Source: Diphasiastrum complanatum
Taxonomy: Eukaryota > Streptophyta > Lycopodiopsida > Lycopodiales > Lycopodiaceae
Direction of reading: 5' to 3'
Length of the DNA stretch: 64,000 nt
Assembly: GCA_029204225.1 (NCBI GenBank)
Contig: CM055097.1
Location: forward strand, 30,037,785-30,101,784
Made by a program: the position numbers and the translations under genes. The number at the start of each line of letters is the position of its first letter. Positions within the stretch are counted from its first letter, which is position 1. Shown here piece after piece: positions 47,970 to 60,300 of this stretch. Below the pieces are notes generated by a model. The model did no database searches. It was given only the letters and a program-made list of their open reading frames with translations, and was not told the DNA's origin.

Positions 47970-48075
47970 TTTATATATTTAATCCAATTGTCTTTCTTTG
48001 TCTTGCAAAGAGTGATTTGTCGAGCGACTTTGTGAGCAAATCTACAATCATGTCTTCAGGCTTTATGTATTGAAT
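47970..48075 (-). pseudogene. Copia RNase H tail belonging to the family F LTR
   Basis: On -, IQYIKPEDMIVDLLTKSLDK and SLFA, ending at a TAA just before the polypurine tract. This is the normal C-terminus and position for a copia pol. Confidence 0.75.
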
Positions 48076-48165
48076 CTTGAGCTCTCCCTTGCTGAGTACA
48101 AGGCTCTTACAACCACAACCAAGGACGTGCTTTGGATCAAGAGGTTGCTTGAGGGGCTCAAAGTG
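48076..48165 (+). pseudogene. Copia RNase H fragment on +, head-on with the previous piece
   Basis: LELSLAEYKALTTTTKDVLW and IKRLLEGLK, the middle of copia RNase H (usually SSCEAEYKALT..TKE.LW). It abuts the opposite-strand RNase H tail at about 48075. Confidence 0.75.
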
Positions 48166-48609
48166 ATCAGATCAACTATCACTCCACTCATCTATCTAGT
48201 TTGATGTAATTCCAATTGTAAGTGGTGATGTGGCACATGCCACGTGGATAGGTGCTTAGCCCCCTGCCTAATCATGTTGATTCCTCACACGAGGTCAAAT
48301 GGCATCTTTACTAATGAGCACGAAATGTACATTAGCATTGTAGAGAGAATGTATGACTATTTAAAACAGTTTTTGCCTTGCTGGTGGATCTCGAGATCAT
48401 GAGGTCCATTATAGGGTTGATGACCTATTTTAGGGTGTTGAATTTAGGGTTAGGTCACATATGGTTTAATGGTAAATCTAAATCCTAGATCCGAGAAGGA
48501 TATGGATATATATCAATGTAAATCTTGTTGTATAATGATGAAAAAATCGAGATTTTTCACTCTCCTTCACATTTTCTTTGTGTGGCAAGTAACTCTTCAC
48601 TATGAGAAA
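48166..48609. other. No gene seen
   Basis: AT-rich sequence between copia pieces. It may belong to the LTR of the next element, whose left end I could not place. Confidence 0.4.
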
Positions 48610-48891
48610 TGAATGTCAGAAATAATTCTAAGTGTTCAGTATGGGAAAACGAGGTTGCTCTCAGGTAGAGAGAGAAAATCATACATAGAAAACTCGGGTA
48701 GAGAGAGAATGAGTCCAAAATACCAAAATCTCAATATTCACAAAATGGCAAAACATGCCCAGCTTTCTCTATATGAGAGAGACTCGAATTCCTACAGTGG
48801 AGCTACATGGAAAGTCCACTTAACTGAACTAATTCACCTACCAGAGATCCACGTGTAACTACATGCATGCATGTTGCATGTACTGCATGTC

Positions 48892-49173
48892 AACTCATAA
48901 AACTGTCTAGACGTGTGTAGATCACAGAAACTACTTTGCATGTTGCATGCATTGATTGCATGTGGCTTGCATGCATACAGTAAAACTTTGCATGCTATCT
49001 AAACATCTGCATGTCATCATAATTGAACCTATCTAACTCAAATCCGAGCTACACTAGAAGGATATGTGCTCAATTCACACTCCTTTTATGTACAACATGA
49101 ATTTCTAGTGGAAATCATCATAAAAATGAACCCAAACTCGAGATAGGAAGATAATATTTTAATAATCTTCACA
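48892..49173 (-). repeat. 3' LTR of copia B (part matched by the 5' LTR)
   Basis: About 282 bp closely matching 50892-51174. It contains a dense cluster of GCATG/CATGC words (48866-49015). The LTR continues left of 48892, perhaps to about 48610. Confidence 0.8.
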
Positions 49174-49187
49174 CTTCTCCTTAAAAA

Positions 49188-49976
49188 TTATGTTCCTATC
49201 AACATAGACTTTGAAATTAGGCCAAGGTTAGACCTCATCTTCATAAATACATTCTTGAGTAGAGGCTTGGTGAGAAGATCTGCAACACAATCTGAAGATG
49301 AAACATGCTCCAATGTGGTCTCTCTCCTAATGACTTTTTCTCTTACAAAATGATGAGCCACTTCAATATGCTTGCTCCTTGCATGAAAGACTAGATTATT
49401 TGCAAGAGCTTGAGCAGAAATGTTATCATTCTTGATAATTGGTAAATCTTCATCTGCATAACACTTTAGCTCCAAAAGTAGCCTTTTGATCCATAAAACC
49501 TCCTTTGTTGTGGTTGTAAGAGATTTGTATTCAGCTTCGCAGGATGATAAGGAAATAGTTGCTTGCTTCTTTGATAGCCAAGAAATCCAATTTCCTCCAA
49601 GAAATATAGTGTAAGCACTTGTGGATTTCCTATCCAACCTGTCTCCTGCAAAATCTGAATCTGAAAAAGCAATCAAAGTCAGACCTTCTCTTTCATAGAA
49701 TAGTCCATAATCCAAGGTAGAAGATATATACCTCAAGACTCTTTTAGCCAACTTCCAATGATATAACTTTGGATCATGCATGTGTTGACTTAGCTTATGA
49801 ACACAAAAGCTTAGATCAGGCCTAGTCACTGTTAACCAAATAAATGAGCCAATAAGACTCCTATAAAGAGTGATGTCCTCAAAGGATTTTTCATCATCTT
49901 TAATATGAACTTTTACAGTGTGCTCCATAGGTGTATCTATGCCTTTACAATTCTCCATCTGGAATTCCCTGAGCAT
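49188..49976 (-). pseudogene. Copia B RNase H and RT end
   Basis: Open for 262 codons on -: REFQMENCKGIDTPMEH, LYRSLIGSFIWLTVTRPDLS, AFSDSDFAGDRLDRKSTSAY, SLSSCEAEYKSLTTTTKEVL, HARSKHIEVAHHFVREKVI and CVADLLTKPL. RNase H residues Asp (SDSDFAGD), Glu (CEAEY) and Asp (KNDNIS) are all present. This domain is the best-preserved coding stretch among the retroelements here. Confidence 0.88.
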
Positions 49977-50059
49977 GGAAAGTGCATATCTACTTTGGCT
50001 TATAAATGCATGACCTTTTCAAAAATCTATTTCAAGGCCTAGAATATAGTAAAGAACTC

Positions 50060-50629
50060 CTAAGTCCTGTATCTTAAACTCAGTACCAAGTGCATGTTTA
50101 GTTTCTTCAACTTCTCATTGTTTCCACAAAGAATGATATCATCTACATAGATGAGAAGAATAATTACAAAGTTATCTACAAACTTATAATACAGAGAAGG
50201 GTCATATTCACTTAGACAAAATCCGAGTGATATGAGATAGGAATTGAGCCTTGCATACCAAGACCTTGGTGCCTGTTTCAGTCCATACAGACTTTTAAAC
50301 AAAAGACAAACTTTTGATTCATCACCTTCCTTCACAAAACCTGGAGGCTGCTCCATATAAATCTCCTCCTCAAGGTAACCATTGAGAAATGCATTAGAAA
50401 CATCAAGCTGGAACATACTCCATTTGTGAAAACATGCAAGAGAGATGAGTATTCGAATTGTTACCATCTTTGCAACTGGTGCAAAGGTATCTTCATCAAG
50501 ACCTTTAATCTGTGAGTAGCCTTTGGCACAAAGTCTTGCTTTATACTTATTGATAGATCCATCATGATTATACTTGATTCTGAATACCCACTTACATCCG
50601 ATCACATGCATGTTGTTTGGTGGCTCCAC
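50060..50629 (-). pseudogene. Copia B reverse transcriptase
   Basis: GCKWVFRIKYNHDGSINKYK, DTFAPVAKMVTIRILIS, QLDVSNAFLNGYLEEEIYME, SKVCLLFKSLYGLKQAPRSW and IYVDDIILCGNNEKLKK, with the catalytic YVDD intact. A frame change at about 50030-50060 separates it from the RNase H part (LGTEFKIQDLGVLYYILGLE in shifted frame). Confidence 0.88.
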
Positions 50630-50891
50630 AAGCTCCCATGTGTTACTCTACTAACAACATTTTTGTCAGTAGAGGGCAAATAAATCTTGTATGCTTTTTT
50701 AGTGGATGTATATCCTACAAAAATTCCTTTTACTGCACTAGGATCTTCCTTCTTCCTAGTTTCTAGAGGCACATGCTTTGAAAGCATACACAGCCAAAAA
50801 TCCTAAGATGATCTACCTTAGGCTTTTTCTTAAACAACATCTCAAATGGTGTCTTTCCTCCTATTGCAAGATTTGGAAGCCTATTACAAAG
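50602..50891 (-). pseudogene. Copia B integrase end
   Basis: SKHVPLETRKKEDPSAVKGI then FVGYTSTKKAYKIYLPSTDK. This matches the copia integrase tail (K.D.K...GIFLGY....KAYR). Upstream, GLPNLAIGGKTPFEMLFKKK is readable to 50891, where the LTR remnant is joined. Confidence 0.78.
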
Positions 50892-51174
50892 TCAACTCAT
50901 AAAACTGCATAGACATGTGTAGATCACATAAACTACTTTGCATGTTGCATGCACTGATTGCATGTGGCTTGCATGCATACAGTAAAACTTTGCATGCTAT
51001 CCAAACATCTACATGTCATCATAATTGAACCTATCTAACTCAAATTCGAGCTACACTAGAAGGATATGTGCTCAATTCACACTCCTTTTATGTACAACAT
51101 GAATTTTAGTGAAAATCATCATGGACATGACCCCAAACTCGAGGTAGGAAGATAATATTTTAATAATCTTCACA
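50892..51174 (-). repeat. 5' LTR remnant of copia B
   Basis: Only the promoter-side part of the LTR. It is joined at about 50891 to integrase, so the primer-binding site and all of gag are deleted. Confidence 0.8.
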
Positions 51175-52179
51175 TTCATGACATAAGGCCATGTTTGGAA
51201 TATGTATTGACTGTGAAGAAGAAGAAGCCAATGAAGATGTCATTATGAGGGAGGGATTAAAGCTCTAAAGAGTATGAGGACATCACTATAAAGAGGGATG
51301 AGAGAAGGTGAGGTGTGAAGAAACCTGAAGTGCCTTCTAAATCCTAGCGTTTATGAGAAATAATGCAAAATATAGCTTGATTAGGCCAATCTTATGTATA
51401 TAAAAATTTCACACGTGTGGAGCCTATTCCCATGTGTGAAGCATAGGCATAGATTAGCTTGTACATAATTCCAATAGCCATTAAGGCAAAAGGTTTTTCT
51501 TAAGAGGTACAACTTGACTGGGTGACCATAGATTTGTATGAGGCTTTAGGAGGAGCCAAAGGACAAGTGAATGTACTGTCCCACACATGTGAAAAAGGTC
51601 AGGTCAGCTCAAGCCTCATGCTTTTTGTATATACTCCAATTTGGAGCTGATTTGGTGAGAACAATTTGAAGAGATCTTGAGGATTTTGCATCATGTTAGT
51701 CTATCTCTCGATTTGCATGCATTTTGGTGGATCCAATGCTTTAATAAGTGTTAGTACTTTTCTCCATGGTATATGTCCAGGTTGTGGTTCACTTGTGTGA
51801 GGCCTATTTTGTCATTTACACTTTTAAAATGAACTGATCTATTGATCTATTTATAGTTGTTGATGCCATAGGGATTGGACCCGAAATATGTAGTGGATAA
51901 GACTCCACTATCAAATCTATTGAAGTTGTTATTTCATACCCTCGAATAATTGTTTTAGGTCTATTTGACACTGTCTCGACAATATTTTGCAGACGTTCTC
52001 GAAACCTTCGACACTGTCTTGATCATGCAAGTAAAGCTGTAGAGTAGTTCCACATTACAAAATGATCTAAGGAATGGGATCTAACAAAAAAAACACTTGA
52101 CGATATATTTATTAGTTCTAAGCCAAACAATCGCTTTTAAGAGTATTTGGTTGCAATGCATATGCACTTCTACTAGATG
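51175..52179. other. LTR-like DNA, no gene
   Basis: 51340-51620 resembles the family C LTR at 35087. It shares GCAAAATATAGCTTGATTAG against GCAAAATCTAGCTTCATTAG, a TATATAAA-type word, and CACACGTGTGGAG. It is noncoding. Confidence 0.5.
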
Positions 52180-52730
52180 ATACAAGAAGATAACTACATG
52201 TTAATTCACATATGTGTTATGTTGTTAATGATAAAGGTTACAAGTTGTATGACCTACAAATAAAGAAGCTACTAATGAGTAAAGATATGATTTTTTGATA
52301 AGGGTTATAGAAACTTTATACGAAACAAATCAGACTCACACCTATATATCTTATATTAAGAAGGTGAACTTCTTATCCTTGCATTCTTCATTGATAACTT
52401 CATGCTTATTTGAAGCAATAGTAGTGTGATTAACGAAATTGAAAGAAATTTTTTAAAGGAGTTAAATATGAAAGATTTTTAACAACTTTACTATTGCTTA
52501 GGCATTGCAGTATGGAGGCAAGAGGACAATGATTTTTTTGACCAAAGTAGATAGAAATATGAACTAATTCAAAAATATAAACAAACAAAAACTCCAATTA
52601 ATAGAATCTAATAAAAAACTAAAGTCTCTTGATTATGAAGATAAGGTAAATGAGACTTTCTTTAGACATTTGGATGGGATAAGCATGTTACCAATTGTGT
52701 CTAGCATTAGAGTGTGGAGCCTAGCCTAGC
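52180..52730 (+). pseudogene. Decayed copia integrase end and RT
   Basis: In shifting frames: YVINDKGYKLYDLQIKKLL-like (integrase tail), then LILAFFIDNFMLICSNSSVI, NEIERNFLKELNMKDFQQLY and YCLGIAVWRQEDN. These correspond to copia YVDDLLIxxNNxxxI and MKDLGxLxYFLGIEVxR. The catalytic YVDD has become FIDN. Many stops are present. Confidence 0.7.
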
Positions 52731-52858
52731 CTCAACCAAGGGTTGGTAGAATGTGCAGCCCTTGAGAGATGATGAGCCCTTGGAGCCCTTGCATATTAAT
52801 AACTTTGATTGCGAGGTAAGTTGGGCCCACCCTTAATGATCTATGTTGGGCTTCACTC

Positions 52859-53031
52859 CAGTGCTGCAGATTGAAGGGCAACTCTACCTTGCAAAAAAAT
52901 AGGTTTCTTGTTAAAACTGAAGGAATGCTCATTTATTTAGTTTGATATTTGAAGGGTGCATGATTTAAATGCCTTCATTTGAAGGGCAAAAGGCCTAGGA
53001 CAGGCATTTTGTCCTTCAACCTACAGCACTG
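52859..53031. mobile_element. hAT-type MITE, 173 bp
   Basis: Terminal inverted repeats are CAGTGCTGCAGATTGAAGGG (left) and, from the right end inward, CAGTGCTGTAGGTTGAAGGA, about 23 bp with three mismatches. Both ends are flanked by the perfect 8-bp duplication CTTCACTC (52851-52858 and 53032-53039). CAGTG-type ends and 8-bp duplications are typical of hAT elements. It has no coding capacity, so it depends on a transposase elsewhere. It lies about 500 bp upstream of the eIF4B-like start codon. Confidence 0.9.
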
Positions 53032-53547
53032 CTTCACTCCGGGGGTGGTGAAGGCTTCACAACACTCACCAGCTTGTTTTCATCATCCCCTAGCTTGTTT
53101 TTATATCACGCGGGCACGACAGGTCAGGGCAGCTGCGTTTGCATACCCTCTATTTCATGCTTGAACCTCTGTGTAGTTCTCAAACTTTATCACCCTTGGA
53201 TCATAGGAGAGTAGGACCGGGGTCCTAAGCTATAGAGTATTGTGGAATGTCATTCCGTGATCCATGCCCAGATGAGATTAAGTGGGCCCTCAAAAAGAAA
53301 AAAGAGTATAATAAGCATTTCCCTCCTTTACTCGCTCGTCACCCATCGCGAATAAATCTCCCCACCCCGCATTCATTCCTTGCACGCGTCAACAATAAGA
53401 GTGGGCGTTCATGCTGCGCTCGCTTTCATTGGATCGCATAGACATATAATTGTTCGCAAAACCTTTGCAGTATCGGCTGTCAGAATTGTTTATTCTTTTG
53501 CTTCAATTCAAGAAGAGGAGGAAGAAGAAGAGGAGGAATAAGCTGTG

Positions 53548-54256
53548 ATGACGAGCAACGGAGGAGGAGCGGAAGAAGAAAGCGGTAGCAGCAGCAGCAG
53601 GCCCAAGCTTAGCCTGCAGCCGCGAGGAGCGTCTGCAGATTCAGCGCCACCCGCTGATGCTGCTGCTGCCACTGCCACTGCCAAATCCACGAAGGTGCGC
53701 GCATAAGGATCTTTTTAGTATCTGATTTTTTCCTTCTTTGATTTGTTTGACACTCTTTGGTGATAGTTTCCTGTAACTCAACCATCGTCAGATGTTTAAG
53801 TGCCTTCGCAATTTAGACCACCGTTTCCTTCTTTGCAGTTTTTAGTTGCAAACACTACCGCTTGTCAAATTTCTTTATCTTGTAGAACTTATCCGTTTAG
53901 TAACTATCAGGACGAGCTTTTTTATGTATATCTGTAATGTGAACCAGAATATCTGCTAGCAAACTTCCGAAATGAATATAAGGAAATACCTTCAAGCCCT
54001 CCGTTAGTTCTATCGCAGAGTCTCAATGCAATGCAGGTTGCGAAGCTAGATCTGATACTCATGGACAAGTCTTGTTTCACATTTGCGAGGCAGGAAAGTG
54101 AGATGTATATGCTTATGATGGTGCTAGAGAGTTGACAGCCAGTACATTATTGGTCCGGATGAATAGCAATATGCATGCTGTTATCGCACTGTTGCATGTA
54201 CACCAATTTCTGGGTTTTTCATTCATTAGGGTATATGAGGCAGATTGTTGCAAAGT

Positions 54257-54324
<68 letters not shown>

Positions 54325-57300
54325 CCCTGTTTATGAAACATGCTAATGCTTCTTGGTTTTCAAGGGGAGGCCCTGTTTATGAAGCATGTTAATGACACTG
54401 TTAAACTGAAAGCAACCCTTGTTGCTGCGATGGACATACTATTTTGCATTCTGTTGTTGTTAGTTGGAGATGCAAGATACCGGCTATTTGCCCATGCTGT
54501 TGTTATAAAATTGTAGCATCCTGAATGGCAAACTTCAAAATGAGTTATACTTCTCTGCATACAGAAGTTATTGGAAGAAACATTTTCTCTTTTTTTTTTT
54601 CCTGATTGGGAACTACTGTTGAAAATTTATTCTTTATCTTTGTTTTGAGAAGAGCCCAAAGATTCCTTATCCTTTGAAATTGGACTTACTAGCTTGTTGC
54701 TCTTTATAGGCTAAGGCATGGGTATTGTAAGTCTTTTTGCGAACTGCATGACATTTTCTAACGACTATGGCTGATTTCTTTGGACTTCTAACTTATAATC
54801 TTTGGGTGATCTCAAAATAAAATGCAATTTAAGAAGAGGTGGGTCCATTCCATTGGGAAAGCGAGACATGGTTTCTTGGAAATCTTGTAAGAAAATGTCT
54901 AGGGGCTTAGTCCCCATTTGCAATTGCAAATTATCGTTAAATGACACATTCAAGTTATCTTTAAGATCCCGCCACCATGTTTATGCTTTACTATGTAAAA
55001 GCATGATCATATTAGCAATCCTAGTACTTTCCTATGAAGAAATTAAGCATTGAAAAGTGAGAAATTCGTCTTTCCAACCACGCCAAAACGAGGCCAAGAT
55101 GTCTGCCCTTGTCAAGTGAGAAAAGTTTGGGGCTAAACATCGAGTGGCCAGGCTTACCTTGACTAACTCATGCCCTTAACTCCTCCTTGGGATGTTCATG
55201 CTTAATTCTTATGTCTACAATTTGTTGCTATAAAAAATTGATAGCTTGCACCACTTCTCCATATCAAGCACTGTCGGTTTGGTGGGAAATTTATGACCAA
55301 GTTTTGGGCCATGTTCGGCCTTGAACAGTTCTTTATATGTTTTAAAATGTGACTTGGATCCACGAGACCCATTTAATTTATTAAGGTCATTTCTTGTTAA
55401 GTTAGGCCTAGTTATTATAAGGTAGTTACTTATGAGGCACGCCCTTTTTATGACATGTATCATCCATTGTATTTGTTCAATCAATGATGTAAAAGAACTC
55501 TGTCACGTGCCAATCATAGCTTCTTAACATTATAATCATTCATAAACATCAAATTAGCATGGTGAAAGTAAGAAATCAAGAAACTAGCAAGAAATCAAGA
55601 AACAAGATAAAATAGAAGAAGTTTCACCAAAAGTAGGCAAAGAAAGATGTATTGCTTCCATTATTAATCAATCATTAAAACTAGAACATGATCAAGCTCT
55701 CATGGGATTGTAGGCACATGAACCAAGAACACCATGAGCTCTCAAAGAGAAGCTCTAAATTACATAGAAAGTTCAAATTAGACAAATGTAGAATAGCTTC
55801 CAAATTTAGTACGGACTCCTCTAGGATGAGTTTGGGGCCTCATTTGGCTAGTTGGGCTGCTCAATTACTACAAAGTTTTCCACTAACAAAGATAGTGTGG
55901 GTTCTTAAGCCCTTCGATTGACGTTCATGTTAAATATATCATGGCTGTATTTACAGGACATCAGACACTCCCCTTAAAGCATTATTGTCTCCAAAAATGA
56001 AGACCATGTGATTTTTTTATCAAATGCCATGCCTCATGAATCTTTTGGCAGTATCTTTGGCCACCTTACAGTAGGAATAATCCTCATGTAATATTCTTGT
56101 CAGTAACTACTCTCTGTTAATCAGGTATTGCTATAACTATCAAAGTATTGCCTCGGGCTCAACAATGTGAATAGAATTTATTGGAAACTCTTTGTTTAGA
56201 CATATTTTTCTTATGATTCACATGTTCTGTGAGTTATTATGACCGCTCAAAATATATGGAGCTTTTGGGAGTAGAGTACTTCTCGATTCTTAGAGTATCC
56301 TAGAGTGCGTAATTTGATGATTGAACCTGATGTGTGAAGCAGTGCATGGCTTGTGACAGTTGGATGGATGATGCTTGCATGGTAGTTGTAACTGAAGTTA
56401 ATCTAGATGGCAAGGAGGGTTGTATGAGAGCATGCACAGATCACGAAAACCCTACATATACTGCTAGAACTCACCCTCTAGGAACATGCACAGATTTCTA
56501 TTACTTGTCTTCTCTATCTCATTATTCTTTCACAAGTCATGGCTCGGGGGCGAGACACTAGTCTTTCGAATGATTCATCTCTATTTGTTGGGTGGTTTGA
56601 CCTCCTCCTGTCTCTCCTATGTTTCTATTTCTATCTTAATCTTAGTTATCTCCTCGGTGGTTATCATACCTTGGAAGTGTGTTCACATTTGCAAAGGTCC
56701 ACCTGTGTAGGTGACATAACAAAATGCCTACAAGTTCACCTCTTTGTACTAGAGCTGCCATATCTTGCAACAACTGTCACATGTTCCCAAGTAGGATCTT
56801 TGCCTTCACCATGGTCCCGAATCTCGATTTTGTATACCCTAAACCCAGAACCCCAAACCCTAACTTCTAAGTCCTATGTTCTGATTTAGACTCCTACTTA
56901 GTACTATCTCACCCGCCACCCCTTGCTCTCTCTATCCACTTGTGATTCCTCTCTACTACCTAGCCCTAAGTCTTAACTTTCAAGTTTCAAAAGCAAAATT
57001 CACAAAAAAATTCTACTAAGTTCCAACTAGCTCTAACTTCTACACTAACTACTAACTTCGAAGTTTTAACTTTTAACTAACTTTCTATCTTTCCATCATC
57101 GAATTAATGAACCGTGGGCTGTTCACCACGGTTCTGAGAATCGTACAGTTCTCAATTTTTTTTTGGCCAGAACCGTGGTGAACCGTTTGTAGTTATTAAT
57201 TAATTAATGGATTTTTAATTCATTTATAGTTCATTTTTTATGAAACATTAATTAATTAATTAGTCATTTATTTATGATGAACCGTACCACGGTTCATGAA

Positions 57301-60300
57301 CCGTGGTACGGTTCACCCCACGGTTCTGAGAACCGTGGGTATTATGCTTTCCATGAATGAAGAAGAATAAAAAACATTTCAGTTCTTTGATGCATTTGAA
57401 TATGAGACATGTGATAGGAAGGACAATATTATGGAGGAACCCGTAAGTATTGAAAACAATTTTCATAATCTAATTCCCAAGTCTAGTCTTTTTGATGATG
57501 AATGCGATTGCTTTGAGGATTTTTTTGATAATGGTTGTGAAGAAAATTCACAACTTGTTTCTTATGATGCGTACAAAATTGAAAATAATATTGAAAAGAG
57601 TGTAATTCAAGATGAATAAATTTAGCCATCTCATGTTGTAAGTGAACCTACTCTCAAAGATAAGTTTTCTGGAGTATCAAAATCATTTCAGCAACAACAA
57701 ATGCAAGAAGATTTTTTTTGTTTGTGTTTGGAATGCTGAACTCAAAGCAAGGACAAATTGATAAGGTTATTACAAAGTGTGAAGCTGCAACGCTGATTGA
57801 AATAGGAGACGATCCAAGTATCTTTGAAGTAGTCTTTGCAATCTTAAAGCAAATGATGACCAAAGGTGAAGGTGTGAGTTGGATTGAAGAGCTTGGCTAT
57901 ATACTTGGAGTAGATGCAATCAACATTGTTGTATGTGCATTGTGCAGGAAAAAGTATTTTTTTGAGGAGGTTACGAATTACGAAGAGGGGTGAAATAGTA
58001 GCGAAATGAGGAATAGGCTTGCATAGATGAAAAGCTCAGACCGAGAAACATATGAATGTGGTGAACATCAGTAGGAGTTGGCCAAGTGAGGATAACTTTA
58101 GGCTTACGAGGATCAAGGCGAACGTGGGCTTGTAATAACAAGAATTTATGCATAACACAAGTATGCATGTATATCCGCAATGACGCCCATGTAATGAAGA
58201 TCCTCAATTTTGATGTAGAATGCGCGATCAACTCTGATTTCAATGTCTTCATTACTCGATGTAGAACTTCCTTCGTATGATAATGTAGCATTCCTTTGTA
58301 TGACGGTCCTTTTCATATGAGCTTGCTTCATATGAGCTTGCTTCATATGACTTCCCAATGTCTTGCTTTTGGCTTCATGTCCCAGTGCATTTGTGTGACC
58401 ACCATGAGTGCAACATATCACCATCCAATACCTACACTTTCTTAGGCTCAAACAATTTGACTCCCCCTGAATCAAATTATGTGGACATGGTTAACCTTTG
58501 CCATAACTTAGAGAATTTTGCTTGAAGATTGACTCCCTTGGTCTCTTTGAACATCTTCTAAGCTTCCACAAATACGTAAGGATCTCACCAACACCCATAA
58601 AGAAAATGTAATCCTCTTTGATTACCATAGCACCATCATAACAATCATACGTAGGAAATAGATCTACACATGTCAACGCCAAATCTTTGCTTCAACACCC
58701 ATGTTAAAAACTTGTACTTCATGAGTAGTTGGCTCCACTTGTGTTGAATCCTTGAATTGAATCCACTTCAATTGTCCTGGTACTATCATAAGTTACCACC
58801 TGTGATGAACTTGATGAACTTACTTGAACCCTTGGATGTTCATCTTGAAAACCGTTGATAACACTTCATGTTTGCATTCAACCACTCTCCAACAATGATA
58901 CAAATAGAATGTTTCTATGAACCAAACCAAATATGCAAGTAATAGAGCACCCCAATAGAAAGATAAAACATATGCAATACTTCCTCACACAAAGTAACTG
59001 TACTCCTCAAATACTTTCTCACACAAAGTATACTATTTGTTCCATGAAATCTCCTGCCTCTACGTCACACATAGAGTCACTTGTCTCAATCAACTTTCCA
59101 TCTTAGAGAGCATCTCATCATGACATCTATTGATCCTGACACTATTTATATGCAAACTTCCCCCACTGGTGTATGTCCATCTTCTTGCCGATTAAGAGAT
59201 TAAAACGCCTCCATCATTAAACAAATATTCTGAATCTTTCCAACACATCTCTACACCGCCTCGTCAATGCCGCAAAAAAAAAGAGTGAGGTAGGGCGCCA
59301 CCCTCCAAAAATGAATATGTCCAAGAATAAGCTTTCATATCAGGTTATGAACTATATCACATATTCTAGTATCAATGAAGCATAAGTTGACAATTCATGA
59401 AGCAATCTAGCAATCTCTCACAAAGAATGGTAAAGAGCATCACATATCATCAATGGCTAAAGCCCTACAAGCACTAGCAAAGGCAAGAGTTCTTCCCCGA
59501 ATGTACATAAGGTCTATAGTCTACTTGTACTTCCTTGAGGAACCCTAGAAGTAGAATAAAAATATCAAGGGATGCAGAACTTTTGGAGGGCAAATAGTGT
59601 GCCCTCCTAAAGGAACCCCACTCTAGGTACTTAACTAATAAAAGTTGGCCCTTGGCCAGTCCTAAATATAAATGCATAAAATTATGCGTGCACATGAATA
59701 AAAAAGGCCAGTGGCCAACAAATGAATGAAAGAATTGTATATGTGTAATAAAAGCATATCAAGGCGAGGAAAATGAGATGAATCCATAACTTATTCCAAT
59801 GATCTAAACTTCGATAGATGATTACTTCGTTTTAAATCTGTCAATCTTTAAGAATTGCAACAACCGTTTTGGGTGCGGTCTCAAAAAATAAAATCAAGAT
59901 AAAGCTATAGTAGTTGTAGGAAAATGTACTAAGTAGTGAAGTGCCTACATGTTGGATGTACCCTCTAGTTGATGCAGGTGCATATACAACATCAAGTTTT
60001 TCCTTCTTGGATCATTCGTTAGCAAGTCAAAATGTTGTTTCATCATTGATTTCTTGGATTTGTTGTTTTCAATATGTGTGCTTCCATTTACCCTATGAAC
60101 ATTACAAAAACGAACTTTGGCCTATGCACATAGATCCTTCTTTAGGTTGCAATCATGTTCACGTTTATGCAGTAAAATTTATGGATAGAAATTTTTGTTG
60201 TCTTCAATACAATAGTCGGAAGCCATTCATATTGCATATGTTGGTTTTTTCTTCAGCCTAGCCCATTTGGTGCTGCACGCCCTAGAGAGCAAGTTATTGC

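Larger units (their letters stand above)
48610..51174 (-). mobile_element. Copia element B, 5' part deleted
   Basis: A different copia lineage on -. It has the 3' LTR at left (end at 49173), the polypurine tract (49174-49182), RNase H and RT, a short integrase end, then a jump at about 50891 into the 5' LTR remnant (50892-51174). Gag, protease and most of integrase are missing. The LTR starts TGTGAAGATT on -, with the normal TG. Bases right of the element are TTCAT. The left end, and so a target duplication, was not found. Confidence 0.8.
53695..60256 (+). other. Intron 1 of the eIF4B-related gene, 6562 bp
   Basis: Inferred from the phase-matched exons on either side. It holds a GA microsatellite, a foldback cluster, unrecognised open frames and a gypsy scrap, with no second host gene recognised. 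Stretches 54392-57104 and 58480-60256 show nothing I can name. Confidence 0.6.

Noticed and set aside
48866-49015. CRISPR-like or satellite array from repeated GCATG words
   Set aside because: The spacing is irregular and there is no repeat-spacer order. The words are clustered motifs within an LTR of a plant element.
55215-55921. Two ORFs of 77-89 codons inside the large intron
   Set aside because: No domain, no partner exons and composition like random AT-rich DNA.
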